From: Deltaproteobacteria bacterium
GTDB lineage: Bacteria > Myxococcota > JADLHZ01
Assembly (NCBI GenBank): GCA_020848545.1
Contig: JADLHZ010000012.1
Coordinates: forward strand, 186,001-250,000
DNA: 64,000 nt
Direction: 5' to 3'
The notes under the pieces were generated by a model. The model had not been told where the DNA came from, ran no database searches, and saw only the letters and a program-made list of their open reading frames with translations. Both the position numbers and the translations under genes were made by a program. This document shows, one piece after another, positions 16,746 to 29,377 of this stretch (position 1 is its first letter; each line of letters begins with the position of its first letter).

Positions 16746-16778
16746 CAAGCGCTTGCACAAACATTTTGTGCATTTTTT
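16746..16778. promoter_or_regulatory. Overlapping inverted repeats upstream of the zinc-ribbon gene
   Basis: CAAGCGCTTG (16746-16755) overlaps GCACAAA-CAT-TTTGTGC (16755-16771), which is followed by A and six T (16773-16778). Read on the plus strand this is a textbook intrinsic terminator shape, but the nearest plus-strand gene, rsmB, ended 1.7 kb earlier. Read on the minus strand it lies 23-48 nt before the zinc-ribbon/TPR start, where TTGTGC-N16-TACACT could be a weak promoter. A regulator site over that promoter is therefore the more likely role. Confidence 0.4.
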
Positions 16779-16818
16779 GCGCGCGTTACTACCTCAAAAT
16801 CCTACGGATCCGACGCCC

Positions 16819-18721
<1,903 letters not shown>

Positions 18722-18742
18722 TCACCCCCGCCGTTCTCCGGT

Positions 18743-20170
18743 TCAGCCCCGCCGCGGCCGTGCGTTCGCGAAGGCCCAATGAGCGATGGCGCTCGCGCCG
18801 AGGCCGGAGAAGAACGCGATGTCGTACAGGGGCTTCAGCACAGGCACGAACGCCCCGATGACCGCGACGAAGCAACCGATCGCCGTCGCCGCGAGCGCCG
18901 ACTTGCGCACGCCGGCGTACTCGCCATCGGGATCATAGAGGGCGCCGAGCGCCAGGTGCCGGCGCCGCACGATCCAATAGTCGACGATCATCACGCCGGC
19001 GACGGCGCCGAGAGGCCCAGAAGTGCCGAGCAGCCAAACGAAGAGGAAGCGCCCGGGCTCCTCGAGCAAACGCCACGGTGCCACACACACGCCGGCGAGC
19101 GCGGTCACCAACGCCCCGACTCGAAACGACAAGCGCTTGGGCCACGCGTTCGCAAACGCCCGCGCCGGCGAGACCACGTTCGCGGCGATGTTCACCGACA
19201 AGGTCGTCAGCACCACGGTCAGCGCGCAGATGCCAATGACCACGGGCGAACGAAACTTCGCGACGAGCCGCACCGGATCCCACAGCGCATCGCCGTAGAC
19301 GAGCACCGTCGCCTGCGTCACGAACGCGGCGAGCGACGCATAGAAACCCATCGCCCAGGGCAGCGCCAAGCCCTGACCGACGATCTGCTCCCGTTGCGAA
19401 GCCGCGTAGCGCGAGATGTCCGCGGCGCTCACCGCGACCGTCGCCCAAAAGCCAATCGTCGCCGTCACCGCCGGCACGACGTCGCCGAGCGAGTTCCCGC
19501 GCTGCAGCGATCCCACGAGCACCGACCAGGATCCGACCGCGTCGAACGCCCACAAGAGCAGGGCGCACGTCATAACCAGCACGAAGGGTGCGGCGAAGTT
19601 CTCCACATGTCGCAACCAAGAAAGATCACGCAGCGCGACCGCGACGTTCAGCACCCAAAAAGCCGCGAACGCGATCCACTCGCCTTGCGCGAGCTCCGCC
19701 CAGCCCGGCGCAGTCACGCACAAGAACACGTGCACCGCGTGGCCGCCGATCCACGTCTGAATGCCGAACCACCCGCACGCGACCAACGCGCGTATCAGCG
19801 TAGCCACGTGCGCGCCCCGCATGCCGTACGCCGCCCGCACCTGCACCGCGAACGGGATGCCGTAGCGCGCTCCGGCGTGAGCGTTCAGCAAGAGGGGCAC
19901 GACGAGCAACGCGTTGCCGAGCAGCACCGTTGCCGCCGCGCCAATCGCGCTCATCCCGACTCCGACGAGCGCCGACGCGAGCATGTACGTGGGAATGCAG
20001 TGCGCGAGCGCGATCCACGTCGCGGCAAAATTGAACGCCGTCCACCGGCGATCGCGCACCGGCACCGGCCCGAGATCACGATTGTAGAGCTCGGAGTCGA
20101 GCAGTCGCTCCGGCTGCACGAGCTCGACTTGCCCGTCTTTGTTCTCGATGTGCGGCAAGTGCGAGCTCAT
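18743..20170 (-). CDS. NCS1-family nucleobase/cation symporter
   Basis: 475 residues, about 12 predicted membrane helices. The N-terminal signature LYNRDLGPVPVRDRRWTAFNFAATWIALAHCIPTYMLAS is typical of NCS1 (Mhp1/CodB/FurA-type) transporters, as is WFGIQTWIGGHAVH in the middle. These import hydantoins, allantoin, uracil, cytosine or hydroxymethylpyrimidine with Na+ or H+. The nearest relatives from memory are allantoin/uracil types. However, its place just upstream of thiC on the same strand suggests uptake of a thiamine pyrimidine precursor, an inference from context only. A weak palindrome relative (GGTGCCACACACA) lies inside at 19077-19089. Confidence 0.85.
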   Translation of the reverse strand: MSSHLPHIENKDGQVELVQPERLLDSELYNRDLGPVPVRDRRWTAFNFAATWIALAHCIPTYMLASALVGVGMSAIGAAATVLLGNALLVVPLLLNAHAGARYGIPFAVQVRAAYGMRGAHVATLIRALVACGWFGIQTWIGGHAVHVFLCVTAPGWAELAQGEWIAFAAFWVLNVAVALRDLSWLRHVENFAAPFVLVMTCALLLWAFDAVGSWSVLVGSLQRGNSLGDVVPAVTATIGFWATVAVSAADISRYAASQREQIVGQGLALPWAMGFYASLAAFVTQATVLVYGDALWDPVRLVAKFRSPVVIGICALTVVLTTLSVNIAANVVSPARAFANAWPKRLSFRVGALVTALAGVCVAPWRLLEEPGRFLFVWLLGTSGPLGAVAGVMIVDYWIVRRRHLALGALYDPDGEYAGVRKSALAATAIGCFVAVIGAFVPVLKPLYDIAFFSGLGASAIAHWAFANARPRRG

Positions 20171-20177
20171 CGCGAGC

Positions 20178-20633
20178 TCACAGCCACTCGTCCCGCAAGA
20201 GGTGCAGGATCAACCCGCTCGCGTGCTCCACTTCATCGCGCGGCAGCGGAATGAGATTGAAGTGCTCGCCACGCTTCAGGCGTTGCAGGATCTGCTGCAG
20301 CTCGCCGGTGTCGAACCAGATCGACTGGCAGTTCATGCAGAAGTCGAGGCGCACGCCTCGGTTCTCCGTCTCGTACATGTCGTAGCGACAATGAGGACAA
20401 GACATCGACGCCACCGCCGCGCGCGTGAACTCCGCCTTCGCGACCAAGTTGTTGAAGTAGTCGTAGCTTTCGGCCGTCGCTTGCGGATCCGGGCGCCGCA
20501 TCGTCTGCAGCACGCGCAGCACGCTACGCTTCTCGAGCATGAGCCCTTTGCAGCTCATACACCCGAAAAACTCGACGCCCTTTCTGACCAACTGCTCGAG
20601 CGCCGGATGATCCGCGCAACGAGGACAGTGCAT
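20178..20633 (-). CDS. TFIIB-type zinc-finger domain protein
   Basis: 151 residues with two zinc-binding halves. The first is MHCPRC plus FGCMSCKGLML (residues 1-33); the second is MSCPHCRYDMYE plus LDFCMNCQSIWFDTGEL (about 77-112). The second is a standard zf-TFIIB domain (PF13453-like), including the WFDxGEL ending. A helical tail follows. Its start codon overlaps the stop of the 737-residue gene upstream (TGATG), so the two are translated together. The family's function is unknown. Confidence 0.8.
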   Translation of the reverse strand: MHCPRCADHPALEQLVRKGVEFFGCMSCKGLMLEKRSVLRVLQTMRRPDPQATAESYDYFNNLVAKAEFTRAAVASMSCPHCRYDMYETENRGVRLDFCMNCQSIWFDTGELQQILQRLKRGEHFNLIPLPRDEVEHASGLILHLLRDEWL

Positions 20634-22846
20634 CAGGCATTACCTTTCGCCGTCACTTGCGTGAGGTTGATCTTGGTTGGACCACGTCTGATCTCTTGCG
20701 GGTTCTTCATCGCGGCCGAGAGCACTGAGGCTAGCGCGTTCCAGTTATCCGGCGTCAGGCTGACGAGCTGCGCCGACTTGCGTTGAATCTCGTTGAGGCT
20801 GTCCCACTCCTTCGCTTGCAGCGTCGAGTAGATCGGCTTGTTCCCCTGCCACGACTCCAAGATGTTCGGCGTGATCTGCAAGTTGCGCAGCGCGGCCTTC
20901 ACGCCGGGCTTCAGTTGAACCCATGGCGTGTTGTTGGCGACGATGTCGCTGAGCGGCGAGAAGTCGGTGCCGATCCGTGGGCCCTTCGACAGCTTGGTCG
21001 GATCCGCCTTCAAGGTCTCGGCTTTTTCCTCGCGCATCTTCGCGAGCTTCTTGCGCTGAACCTCGGCGTCCATCCCGACTTGGATCGTGTTGTTGCCCCA
21101 CTGCATGCGCCCTGCGCGCGTGTTCATCGTCGACGAAGTGGGCCGGAACGCCTGCGAGTTGCGCGCGGCAACTTCTTCCCTCGTGGGCGGCGGCGTCGCC
21201 GTGGTGCTCGCTTCCGTCTCGGCCGAAGCCGACGCTTCGGTCTTGGTCGCGGCGCCGCTACGGCCGAGGAGCTGGCGCAGGCTGCCGGTCGACGAGCGTG
21301 CCGCGTCTTCGCTGAGCGCGATCGTCGTCTTCGTGTGCCCGGTTGGTCCGTCCGAGCGCTTCTCCTTCAAGTGCGGCCGCGAGTCGGGCTTCCCACGCAA
21401 CGAACGCCGCTTGGTCGACAGGTTCTTCTGAATGCCGAGGTCTCGCTTGTTGTCCTCGACCTGCTGTTCGATCGCGACGAGGATCTTCGCTTGGTCGACG
21501 GAGCAGCCGAGCTTCTGGGCAAGCTCCTCCGGGTTCGTGATGCCGCCGGTGATCGGCCCGAGCCCGCGCGGGGTCGGCAGCTCGTTCAGCTGGCGCAAGC
21601 TCGTCGCTTTGTTGAGCCCCTTGGCGATCTCGCCGTTGAACTTGTTCGTCTTCTGCGCCACCGCGCCCCACTGCGCCTTGAACGCGATGAGCTTCTTCGG
21701 GGTTTCGGGATCACGCGGATCCAAGTTCTCGATCGCCGGAAACGGGATCGTGCGCGTCTTCGCCTCGGCCGCGGATTGCTTCATCGACTCGGGATCGAGC
21801 CCGCGCGCCGCGACCTTCTTGGCGAACTTCTCGAGCTTCGGTCCGCCCTTCATCGAGTCGAGCGTCTTGACGAGCTCGGGCGCGTGCTGCGGCGACTTGC
21901 CGAGGGTCGCGATCAGCTTGCCCTTGGTGTCGGGCTTCATGTTCGCGAACTTTTCGCTGTCGAGGAGCTTCTCGAACGCCTTCTCGCTGACCGCGAGCTT
22001 GGGGCTGCCGATCATCGCGCTCGACAGCTGCGAGAACGTCTGCTTAGCGTCGGCGCCGTCGAGCTTCTTGCTCAGCTTCGAGGGGTCGCTCGCGAACTTC
22101 TCGAGCGTCTTCAACGTGTCCTTGAACTGCGCAGGGTTCTTCGGGTCGGCCTTCTGCAGAAGATTGGCCATTTTCTCCTGCGCCGGACCGTTCTGTAGCG
22201 TCTTCGTCTTCGAGCCAGCCCACTCCATCGCCGCTTTGTGGCGCTCGGAGCCCGGCGCTTCGAGGCTCGACTGCACGACCTTCTTCTTCGCCGGCTCGGC
22301 GGTGCCGCCGTCTTTGAACTTGCTGATGAGATCGCCGAGCGTGCTCTCGAGCTCCTTGAGGTCGCCGCCCTTTTGCGCGGTCTGCGTCGTCGTGACGAGC
22401 ACCTCAGACGCCGAGGAACCGAGCGCGCGGTCGGCGCCGGGGGTGTCGGACGTGCGCTTGAAGCTCGACGCCGCGTTGAACCCGGCCTGCGGAGAGCCCT
22501 GCGCAGCCTTGCCGAAGAACTCCTGCGAGCTGCTGTTCGTGTCCTTGCTGAGCTGCGCCGACTGAAAGGTCTGCGCGGCGTCCTTCGCGACCGGCCCCGA
22601 CTTGCCATCGAGCAGGCCCTTGAACAAGGTCTCGACGGTCTTCTCGCTCGCGCGCCCGCTTCCGGGCAGGCCCATGTCCTTTTTGTTCTCTTCGGTCTTT
22701 TGCGCGATCTTGCTGAGGACTTGCTTCAGCTTGTTGCCGGCGACTGCCTCTTGCTGCTTGTCCTCCGACGACTGACCCACGCTCTCGCTCAAGGTCTGAG
22801 CGTTCACGCCTGGGTATAGATTCAGATTCGCTTTTTCGATCGCCAT
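20633..22846 (-). CDS. Large lysine/alanine-rich helical protein, unknown
   Basis: 737 residues; start ATG 22846 with GAGGAG 8 nt upstream. No signal peptide, membrane segment or cysteine-rich part. Residues about 1-160 are low-complexity (AQTFQSAQLSKDTNSSSQEFFGKA). Residues 165-380 read as repeated helical pairs ending in aspartate/serine-proline turns (LEKFASDPSKLSKKL, FEKLLDSEKFANMKPDTKGKLIATLGK), armadillo- or HEAT-like in style. A more globular block follows at 400-480 (LGCSVDQAKILVAIEQQVEDNKRDLG), then a basic stretch, and finally a folded C-terminus (ITPNILESWQGNKPIYSTLQ). Coupled to the zinc-finger gene. I do not recognise a family; a scaffold or a secreted substrate are both open. 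Confidence 0.65.
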   Translation of the reverse strand: MAIEKANLNLYPGVNAQTLSESVGQSSEDKQQEAVAGNKLKQVLSKIAQKTEENKKDMGLPGSGRASEKTVETLFKGLLDGKSGPVAKDAAQTFQSAQLSKDTNSSSQEFFGKAAQGSPQAGFNAASSFKRTSDTPGADRALGSSASEVLVTTTQTAQKGGDLKELESTLGDLISKFKDGGTAEPAKKKVVQSSLEAPGSERHKAAMEWAGSKTKTLQNGPAQEKMANLLQKADPKNPAQFKDTLKTLEKFASDPSKLSKKLDGADAKQTFSQLSSAMIGSPKLAVSEKAFEKLLDSEKFANMKPDTKGKLIATLGKSPQHAPELVKTLDSMKGGPKLEKFAKKVAARGLDPESMKQSAAEAKTRTIPFPAIENLDPRDPETPKKLIAFKAQWGAVAQKTNKFNGEIAKGLNKATSLRQLNELPTPRGLGPITGGITNPEELAQKLGCSVDQAKILVAIEQQVEDNKRDLGIQKNLSTKRRSLRGKPDSRPHLKEKRSDGPTGHTKTTIALSEDAARSSTGSLRQLLGRSGAATKTEASASAETEASTTATPPPTREEVAARNSQAFRPTSSTMNTRAGRMQWGNNTIQVGMDAEVQRKKLAKMREEKAETLKADPTKLSKGPRIGTDFSPLSDIVANNTPWVQLKPGVKAALRNLQITPNILESWQGNKPIYSTLQAKEWDSLNEIQRKSAQLVSLTPDNWNALASVLSAAMKNPQEIRRGPTKINLTQVTAKGNA

Positions 22847-23031
22847 CGAACCGCTCCTCGACGCACTCGCAGGCCGCGCACACGGCCGCCGTCACGTACA
22901 TCGTACCACAGGACATTCACGGGTGTAGCGCCGGTTGGCTATTCTGGCGGCCACGCCCTTGGCGCCGACCAGTTCGAGGCCTGCCCCTGAGCTCATCGCA
23001 CAGTCGCTCACCGCCGCGCCGGACTGGGCAA

Positions 23032-23967
23032 TCAATTGTCGCCGTGATCGTCTTTGTCGCGGTGGCTGAGCGCGGCGCTGACGGCGAGATCGCGCAGCTT
23101 CAGCAACTGGTCGCGGTCGAACAGGTATTCCTTGGTGCAGAAGTCGCAGCGGATCTCCGCCTTCGCCTCCTTCGCCAAGATGTCGTTGAGCTCGTCGATG
23201 CCGGTGGCGAGCAGCGCCGCCATCACGCGGTTATCCGAGCACTGGCACTGCCATCCGAGCGGGCTCTGCTCGAGGACACTTCGTTCGAGCTGAAACGCCG
23301 CCGTGATCGCGCCGGGCCACGACTCGCCCTGCTGCATGAGCGACTCGTAGAGCACGCCCGCCCGCAAGCGGTCGCGCTCGTCCTGCAGCGATAACGGCTC
23401 GCCGTCGCCGGGCAACGCCTGCAAGAGCACGCCGCCGGCCCGGACGACGCGGCCGCGATCGTCGAGCACCGCGTCGATCGCGAGCACACTCTCCACCTGC
23501 TCGGACGCGACGAGATACTCGGTGATGTCATCGTCGATCTCGCCCGTCTTCAGCGCGACCGTGCCGCGAAAATAGTTATTCGAAGCGTCAGCCCGCAGGA
23601 CGTTGACGTAGCCGCTGTCGCCGAACGCGTAGCCGACGCGCGGTCGTATGCCGGGCGCAGGCTGCAACGCCGGGTTCCGGCTCACGTAGCCACGCACGGT
23701 GCCCTTCGGATCGGCGTCGACGAAGACGCTGCCGAGGGGTCCGTCGCCGGCGATCTGTACGTTGATGTTGCGTTCGCTCTTCGCCAGCGCCGCGAGCAGC
23801 GTGCCGGCGGTGAGCGCCCTAGAAAACGCGATCGAGGCCAGCGGCGACAAGTGATGCAACCCACACGCGTGCGCGCAGAGCTCGGTGGTCTCGGCGATGA
23901 CGAGGCGGAGCGCCGGCGCCTTATCGGCCGCGCGACGTGCGAGGCAACGGGTCAAGCGATCCGTCAC
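23032..23967 (-). CDS. hslO: Redox-regulated chaperone Hsp33
   Basis: Holdase chaperone activated by disulfide formation under oxidative stress. 311 residues with a GTG start at 23967. The N-terminal domain shows GTLLAALAKSERNINVQIAGDGPLGSVFVDADPKGTVRGYV, a family signature. The C-terminal redox switch has CQC (about 241-243) and CDFC (about 275-278), matching the CxC-x27-32-CxxC zinc site. The GNAT gene lies just upstream (9 nt) on the same strand. Confidence 0.94.
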   Translation of the reverse strand: MTDRLTRCLARRAADKAPALRLVIAETTELCAHACGLHHLSPLASIAFSRALTAGTLLAALAKSERNINVQIAGDGPLGSVFVDADPKGTVRGYVSRNPALQPAPGIRPRVGYAFGDSGYVNVLRADASNNYFRGTVALKTGEIDDDITEYLVASEQVESVLAIDAVLDDRGRVVRAGGVLLQALPGDGEPLSLQDERDRLRAGVLYESLMQQGESWPGAITAAFQLERSVLEQSPLGWQCQCSDNRVMAALLATGIDELNDILAKEAKAEIRCDFCTKEYLFDRDQLLKLRDLAVSAALSHRDKDDHGDN

Positions 23968-23976
23968 CGCGAGCGC

Positions 23977-24483
23977 TCACAGGAACTTCGCGAGCAGAAG
24001 CTCGTCGTGATAGTGCCCGTCGATCATCACCTGATCTTTACGCGCACCTTCTTCGCGATACGCGAGCTTTTCATAAAGGCGCAGCGCCGGCCGATTGTTC
24101 GCCAGCACGTCGAGCACAATCTTGCGCAGACGCCGTTGCTGCGCCCACTTCTCGGCCGCGCGCAGCAGCGCTTCGCCCACGCCTTGCCGGCGCGCGTCGG
24201 CGCTCACCGCCATGGAGATCTTGGCGACGTGGCGCAGCGCTGGATGATCGGTCGAGCGAATCAGGCAGTGGCCCACGACCTTCTGCTCTTGCTTGCCGAT
24301 GAGCAGCCCGACATGCGGCGACGACAGGACTTGCGAGAGGAACTTCTCCGTCGCCTCGAGCGTGCGCGGAAACTCCGAGGTCAGCACGAACAACGGCTCA
24401 TCCGCCACCTCGGCAAAGTGCACCGAGAGGCGCGCCAAGTCTTGCGGTTCAGCGAGCGCGATATGCGTGGGCACTGCGAGCAT
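23977..24483 (-). CDS. GNAT family N-acetyltransferase
   Basis: 168 residues. The acetyl-CoA motif is SADARRQGVGEALLRAAEKWA (motif A, RRQGVG), preceded by strand KVVGHCLIRS and followed by KIVLDVLANNRPALRLYEKLAYREEG, the usual motif B with NxxAxxLYEKxGF-like spacing. The substrate is unknown; YREEGARKD.VMIDGHYHDELLLAKFL resembles peptide/L-amino-acid acetyltransferases. Between hslO and ssb with almost no spacer. Confidence 0.85.
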   Translation of the reverse strand: MLAVPTHIALAEPQDLARLSVHFAEVADEPLFVLTSEFPRTLEATEKFLSQVLSSPHVGLLIGKQEQKVVGHCLIRSTDHPALRHVAKISMAVSADARRQGVGEALLRAAEKWAQQRRLRKIVLDVLANNRPALRLYEKLAYREEGARKDQVMIDGHYHDELLLAKFL

Positions 24484-24486
24484 CGC

Positions 24487-25017
24487 TCAGAACGGAATGT
24501 CGTCGTCCGAAAGCGGCGGCGGACCGTAGTTGAACTGATCGCCACCACCTGAGCCACCGCCCGAGCTCGCCCGCGCTGGCTGGCCACCACCGGCGTTTTG
24601 CGGACGGGGCTGCGCGTTCTGTTGCGGCGCTTGCGGGCGTGGTGCCGGCGGTGCGTCGTCCGATTGCGAGCGACCGGCGTTGTCGCCGCGGCTGCCGAGG
24701 AACTGCACGTTCTGCGCGACGATCTCGGTCGTGTAGCGCTTGTGGCCGTCCTTGTCGTCCCATTGGCGGGTCTGCAGGCGACCTTCCAAGTAGACCTGGC
24801 GGCCCTTCTTCAAATACTCGCCGCAGAGCTCGGCGAGCTTCGCCCAGGCGACGATGCGATGCCACTCGGTGCGTTCTTGGCGTTCGCCGTTCTTGTCATT
24901 GAACGTCTCACTGGTCGCGACATTGAAGCTCGCGACCGCTTGGCCGGACTGCGTGTAACGCACTTCCGGATCCGCCCCGAGATGACCAACGATGATGACC
25001 TTATTGACACCCGCCAT
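24487..25017 (-). CDS. ssb: Single-stranded DNA-binding protein
   Basis: 176 residues. The OB fold begins [37 protein letters not shown], followed by [38 protein letters not shown] Gly/Pro/Gln-rich disordered tail (110-168) ends in DDDIPF, the acidic tip that recruits replication and repair partners. The start has a perfect GGGAGG 4 nt upstream. Coding order ssb then GNAT then hslO, minus strand. Confidence 0.95.
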   Translation of the reverse strand: MAGVNKVIIVGHLGADPEVRYTQSGQAVASFNVATSETFNDKNGERQERTEWHRIVAWAKLAELCGEYLKKGRQVYLEGRLQTRQWDDKDGHKRYTTEIVAQNVQFLGSRGDNAGRSQSDDAPPAPRPQAPQQNAQPRPQNAGGGQPARASSGGGSGGGDQFNYGPPPLSDDDIPF

Positions 25018-25092
25018 AGCGCCTCCCGTCGCAGCGTTGCGCGCGACTTGATCCCCAGAAGCGGGCGCTGTGTCATCTTGACGAACGCTTTG

Positions 25093-26577
<1,485 letters not shown>

Positions 26578-26601
26578 CTGCCGGAAACTGTAGTCGGCCG
26601 T

Positions 26602-27786
26602 TCACGCCCCTGCAAGCACACGCTCCACGGCCCATCCGAAGCCAGCGAGCGCGAGCACGACAGAGGCAGCCCGAGTCGCGACCTTGGCCGTCCGTGGCGC
26701 CCGCGCGAGTCCGAAGAGTACGAGCACAAAAGCGAAGACGAGCACCGCGTTCGTCGCATGCGCAAAGAACAGAATGACCCACGGCCCGGCGCCGGCGATC
26801 GCGAAGTGCCACACCCGCGCGCGACCCGCTTGCACGGCGAGCAGCCCGGGTAGCACGCAGACCACGAGCCACGCTTGGCCGAGCTCGATGCCGGCGTTGA
26901 ACGCGGCGAGCGACCAGATGAACGCGGACGACGAGAACAGGGCATCGGCGAGCACCGCCGCAAAGCCGAGGCCGTGCACGAGCCCAAAGCCGAACGCGAG
27001 CGCGACCCGAAGGCGCAAGCTGGACCGGTCGCGCATCGCTTCGATCGCCACGACCGCGATCGACAGCGCGATCGTCACCTCGACTGGCTTCTCGGGCAAA
27101 CGCACGATTGCGAGGGCCGAGAGCACGAGGCTCAACGAGTGCGCGACCGTGAACGCGCTGAGCAAGAGCAGCGCCCGCCGGAGCGAGCCGGCCGCGACGA
27201 TCAGCGCGAGCACGAACGCCAAGTGATCGAGGCCGTCGAAGATGTGGTGCACACCGAGCTGCACGAAGCGCGCCCCGGTCGCGAGCCACGAGCCATCGCG
27301 TGGCTCGATGATCGCTTGGCGCGGCTCGATCACCGTTTGCACGCGCACGCGCCCGTCGCTCACCACCTTCAGCATGGCGCGATGGCTGCGCGGGAGCGCG
27401 TCGATGTAGCCGAGGTAGAGCGTGAACGACGCTGCGGCGGCGGGGCAATCGAAGGTCGCCTCGGCGTGCCACATCTGAACGTCGGGGTAGAACGCGATCG
27501 TCGGCAACCGCCGCGCCACGCACGCGGCGCCCACCTTCTTCAACGCCACACGACCGAGCACGAAGGCCTCGAGCGCCGGACGCTGCGCGTCGATCTCGGC
27601 CACGGTCATGACGCCGTCGCCGTCACGATCGATGCGCTCGACGAGCGGCGTGTCGTGCGGGTCGATGTCGACGGTCAAGACGAGCGTCGCACCTTGTTCA
27701 CGCACGTCGACGTAGCTGAGGTCACGCTTGTGTGCCCACGCGCTCGCAGCGACGAGCACGACGAAGAAGAACACGAGCGCGCGCAT
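26602..27786 (-). CDS. HupE/UreJ-type membrane protein with EF-hand-like loop
   Basis: 394 residues from ATG 27786. MRALVFFFVVLVAASAWAHK is a signal peptide. The exported N-terminal domain (20-170) carries DRDGDGVMTVAEI (about 55-67), an EF-hand-like calcium loop. The C-terminal half (about 185-394) has about six to seven membrane helices, beginning with the family hallmark QLGVHHIFDGLDHLAFVLAL and RRALLLLSAFTVAHSLSL, whose histidines suggest metal binding. Relatives of HupE/UreJ are thought to move nickel or other metals, but here the substrate is unknown. The start overlaps the stop of the RDD gene (TGATG). Confidence 0.8.
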   Translation of the reverse strand: MRALVFFFVVLVAASAWAHKRDLSYVDVREQGATLVLTVDIDPHDTPLVERIDRDGDGVMTVAEIDAQRPALEAFVLGRVALKKVGAACVARRLPTIAFYPDVQMWHAEATFDCPAAAASFTLYLGYIDALPRSHRAMLKVVSDGRVRVQTVIEPRQAIIEPRDGSWLATGARFVQLGVHHIFDGLDHLAFVLALIVAAGSLRRALLLLSAFTVAHSLSLVLSALAIVRLPEKPVEVTIALSIAVVAIEAMRDRSSLRLRVALAFGFGLVHGLGFAAVLADALFSSSAFIWSLAAFNAGIELGQAWLVVCVLPGLLAVQAGRARVWHFAIAGAGPWVILFFAHATNAVLVFAFVLVLFGLARAPRTAKVATRAASVVLALAGFGWAVERVLAGA

Positions 27787-28670
27787 CAAGACGATCGCAG
27801 CACAGGATAGCAGCCGCTCAGCGTGTCATAGAGCGTGCGTCGTGTGCGCGAGAGCAGGACGTACCACACGCCGGCCATCGCCAATAGCCATGACGGAACC
27901 GCGAGCACGGCCCGGGTCACAGCGCGCCCGAGCCTCGGGGGGTCGCCTTGCTGCGTGAGCCAGCGGATGCCAAAGAGCAGGTCGCCGACGGTGGCGCGCA
28001 TGTAGGCGATGCAGAACGAGTGGTAGACGACGCTCACCGCGCAAACAACGGCGAGCACAATCCATCCGCGCATGCCGAGGCTCAGAAACACGCGGGCGAG
28101 CTCGTGCAGCGACGTCGGAACGAGCGGCGCGCGGCCGACCTCGAGATCGTGCTCGAAGAGGAGCATCATCAGCATCAGCGAGCCGGCGAGCGGCATGGCG
28201 TCGACGAGCCCAGCGGCGAGCCGGCGCCACGGCGGCGCGAGCGCGGCGTGGACGATCGCCGGCGCGATCTCCGCCGGAGGTGCGTCTGGCCGCGCCGGTT
28301 CGACCTCCAGCTTCTCGATCCGCGGCAGGGTCTCTTCGACGACGAGCGCGGGAGCCATGGGAGGCGCGGGTTCCGTGCGCTCGACGAGCGGCGGCGCCGT
28401 CACGTGCCAGGCCTCGGCGGGCGGCGGGGCATCGGCGATCGCCGCGCTCTCGGCCGAGAAATCGAAGCTCGGATCGGCGAAGCGGCCGGCGAGATCGGCG
28501 TCGCGCGCGATCTCGGCGACGCGGGCCTGAGGAAAATCCGGCGCCTCAGGGTTCCGCCACTCATCGGCGCCGCGGAAAAAAGGCACCGGGACCGCGGCGA
28601 TGAGCGCGCTGCACGAACGGCACGTCGTGTCGGCGGGCTCGGAGGAGCTATTGCAGCGCGGGCAGCTCAC
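27786..28670 (-). CDS. RDD-family membrane protein with N-terminal zinc ribbon
   Basis: About 294 residues if GTG 28670 is the start (VSCPRCNSS). GTG 28697 or TTG 28709 are alternatives, and no ribosome site decides. Residues 1-20 hold CPRC...CRSC, a zinc ribbon; then a long Pro/Ala/Glu-rich linker to about 155. The RDD module follows (WRRLAAGLVDAMPLAGSLMLMMLLFEHDL, then MRATVGDLLFGIRWL and SRTRRTLYDTLSGCYPV), three membrane helices with arginine/aspartate signatures. Lies between rsmE and the HupE-like gene in one run. Confidence 0.75.
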   Translation of the reverse strand: MSCPRCNSSSEPADTTCRSCSALIAAVPVPFFRGADEWRNPEAPDFPQARVAEIARDADLAGRFADPSFDFSAESAAIADAPPPAEAWHVTAPPLVERTEPAPPMAPALVVEETLPRIEKLEVEPARPDAPPAEIAPAIVHAALAPPWRRLAAGLVDAMPLAGSLMLMMLLFEHDLEVGRAPLVPTSLHELARVFLSLGMRGWIVLAVVCAVSVVYHSFCIAYMRATVGDLLFGIRWLTQQGDPPRLGRAVTRAVLAVPSWLLAMAGVWYVLLSRTRRTLYDTLSGCYPVLRSS

Positions 28671-28716
28671 GGCGACCGATGGTGTAGCGCGCCGCACGAA
28701 CGCCCGCAATATGCGA

Positions 28717-29373
28717 TCAGGTGCGGGCGAGCGCGATCGCCGCCGCCGCGATTGCCGCGGTCTCCGCGCGCAGGATCGGCCCGACGAGGCGCGCGCGGGT
28801 GCCGCCGGCCGCGACGAGCGCGACTTCCTCGGCATCCGTGAGGCCACCTTCAGGGCCAACGACCAGAACGCTCGGCGACAGCTCGGCGAGCGCCACCGCG
28901 GCGCCCGGCGAGAGGACCGTCGCGTCGCGCACGGATGCCACATCCGCCAGCGGCGCGATGCGCATGAGATCGGCGCGGCCGCACTGCTTGCAGGCGGCGA
29001 CCACGAGGCGCTCCATCCGCGCGCGTTTGTTGTCCGAGAGCTCGCGAATCACGGCGCGCTCGGTGACGATCGGCTGCAGCGTGGAGACGCCGAGCTCACA
29101 GAGCTTCTCGACGAGCCAGTCTTGGCGATCGCCTTTGAGCAAGGGCACGGCGAGCAAAAGCGGCGCGCGTGGCGGCGTCTGCTCGAAGCGATCGATCCGT
29201 GCGTGCGTGGCGTCCAAGAGCGTGGCGTCGGCGCGCTTTCCGGCGCCGTCGAAGAGCACGATCTTCGCGCCGGCGGACAGGCGCAGGACGGCGACGTGAT
29301 GGACGATGTCGGGGGAGAGCGCGACGGCGCCGCTGTCGGGCAGGCCGGCGAAGTAGAAGCGCCGCTCGCTCAC
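28717..29373 (-). CDS. rsmE: 16S rRNA (uracil-1498-N3)-methyltransferase
   Basis: 218 residues, GTG start at 29373. N-terminal PUA-like part (HHVAVLRLSAGAKIVLFDGAG), then the SPOUT knot: LLKGDRQDWLVEKLCELGVSTLQPIVTERAVI, ACKQCGRADLMRIAPL, VLVVGPEGGLTDAEEV, and LVGPILRAETAAIAA as the LGxRILRxETA motif. Length and motif order match RsmE. It lies just downstream of a lipoprotein gene and upstream of the RDD gene. Confidence 0.92.
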   Translation of the reverse strand: MSERRFYFAGLPDSGAVALSPDIVHHVAVLRLSAGAKIVLFDGAGKRADATLLDATHARIDRFEQTPPRAPLLLAVPLLKGDRQDWLVEKLCELGVSTLQPIVTERAVIRELSDNKRARMERLVVAACKQCGRADLMRIAPLADVASVRDATVLSPGAAVALAELSPSVLVVGPEGGLTDAEEVALVAAGGTRARLVGPILRAETAAIAAAAIALART

Positions 29374-29377
29374 GCCA

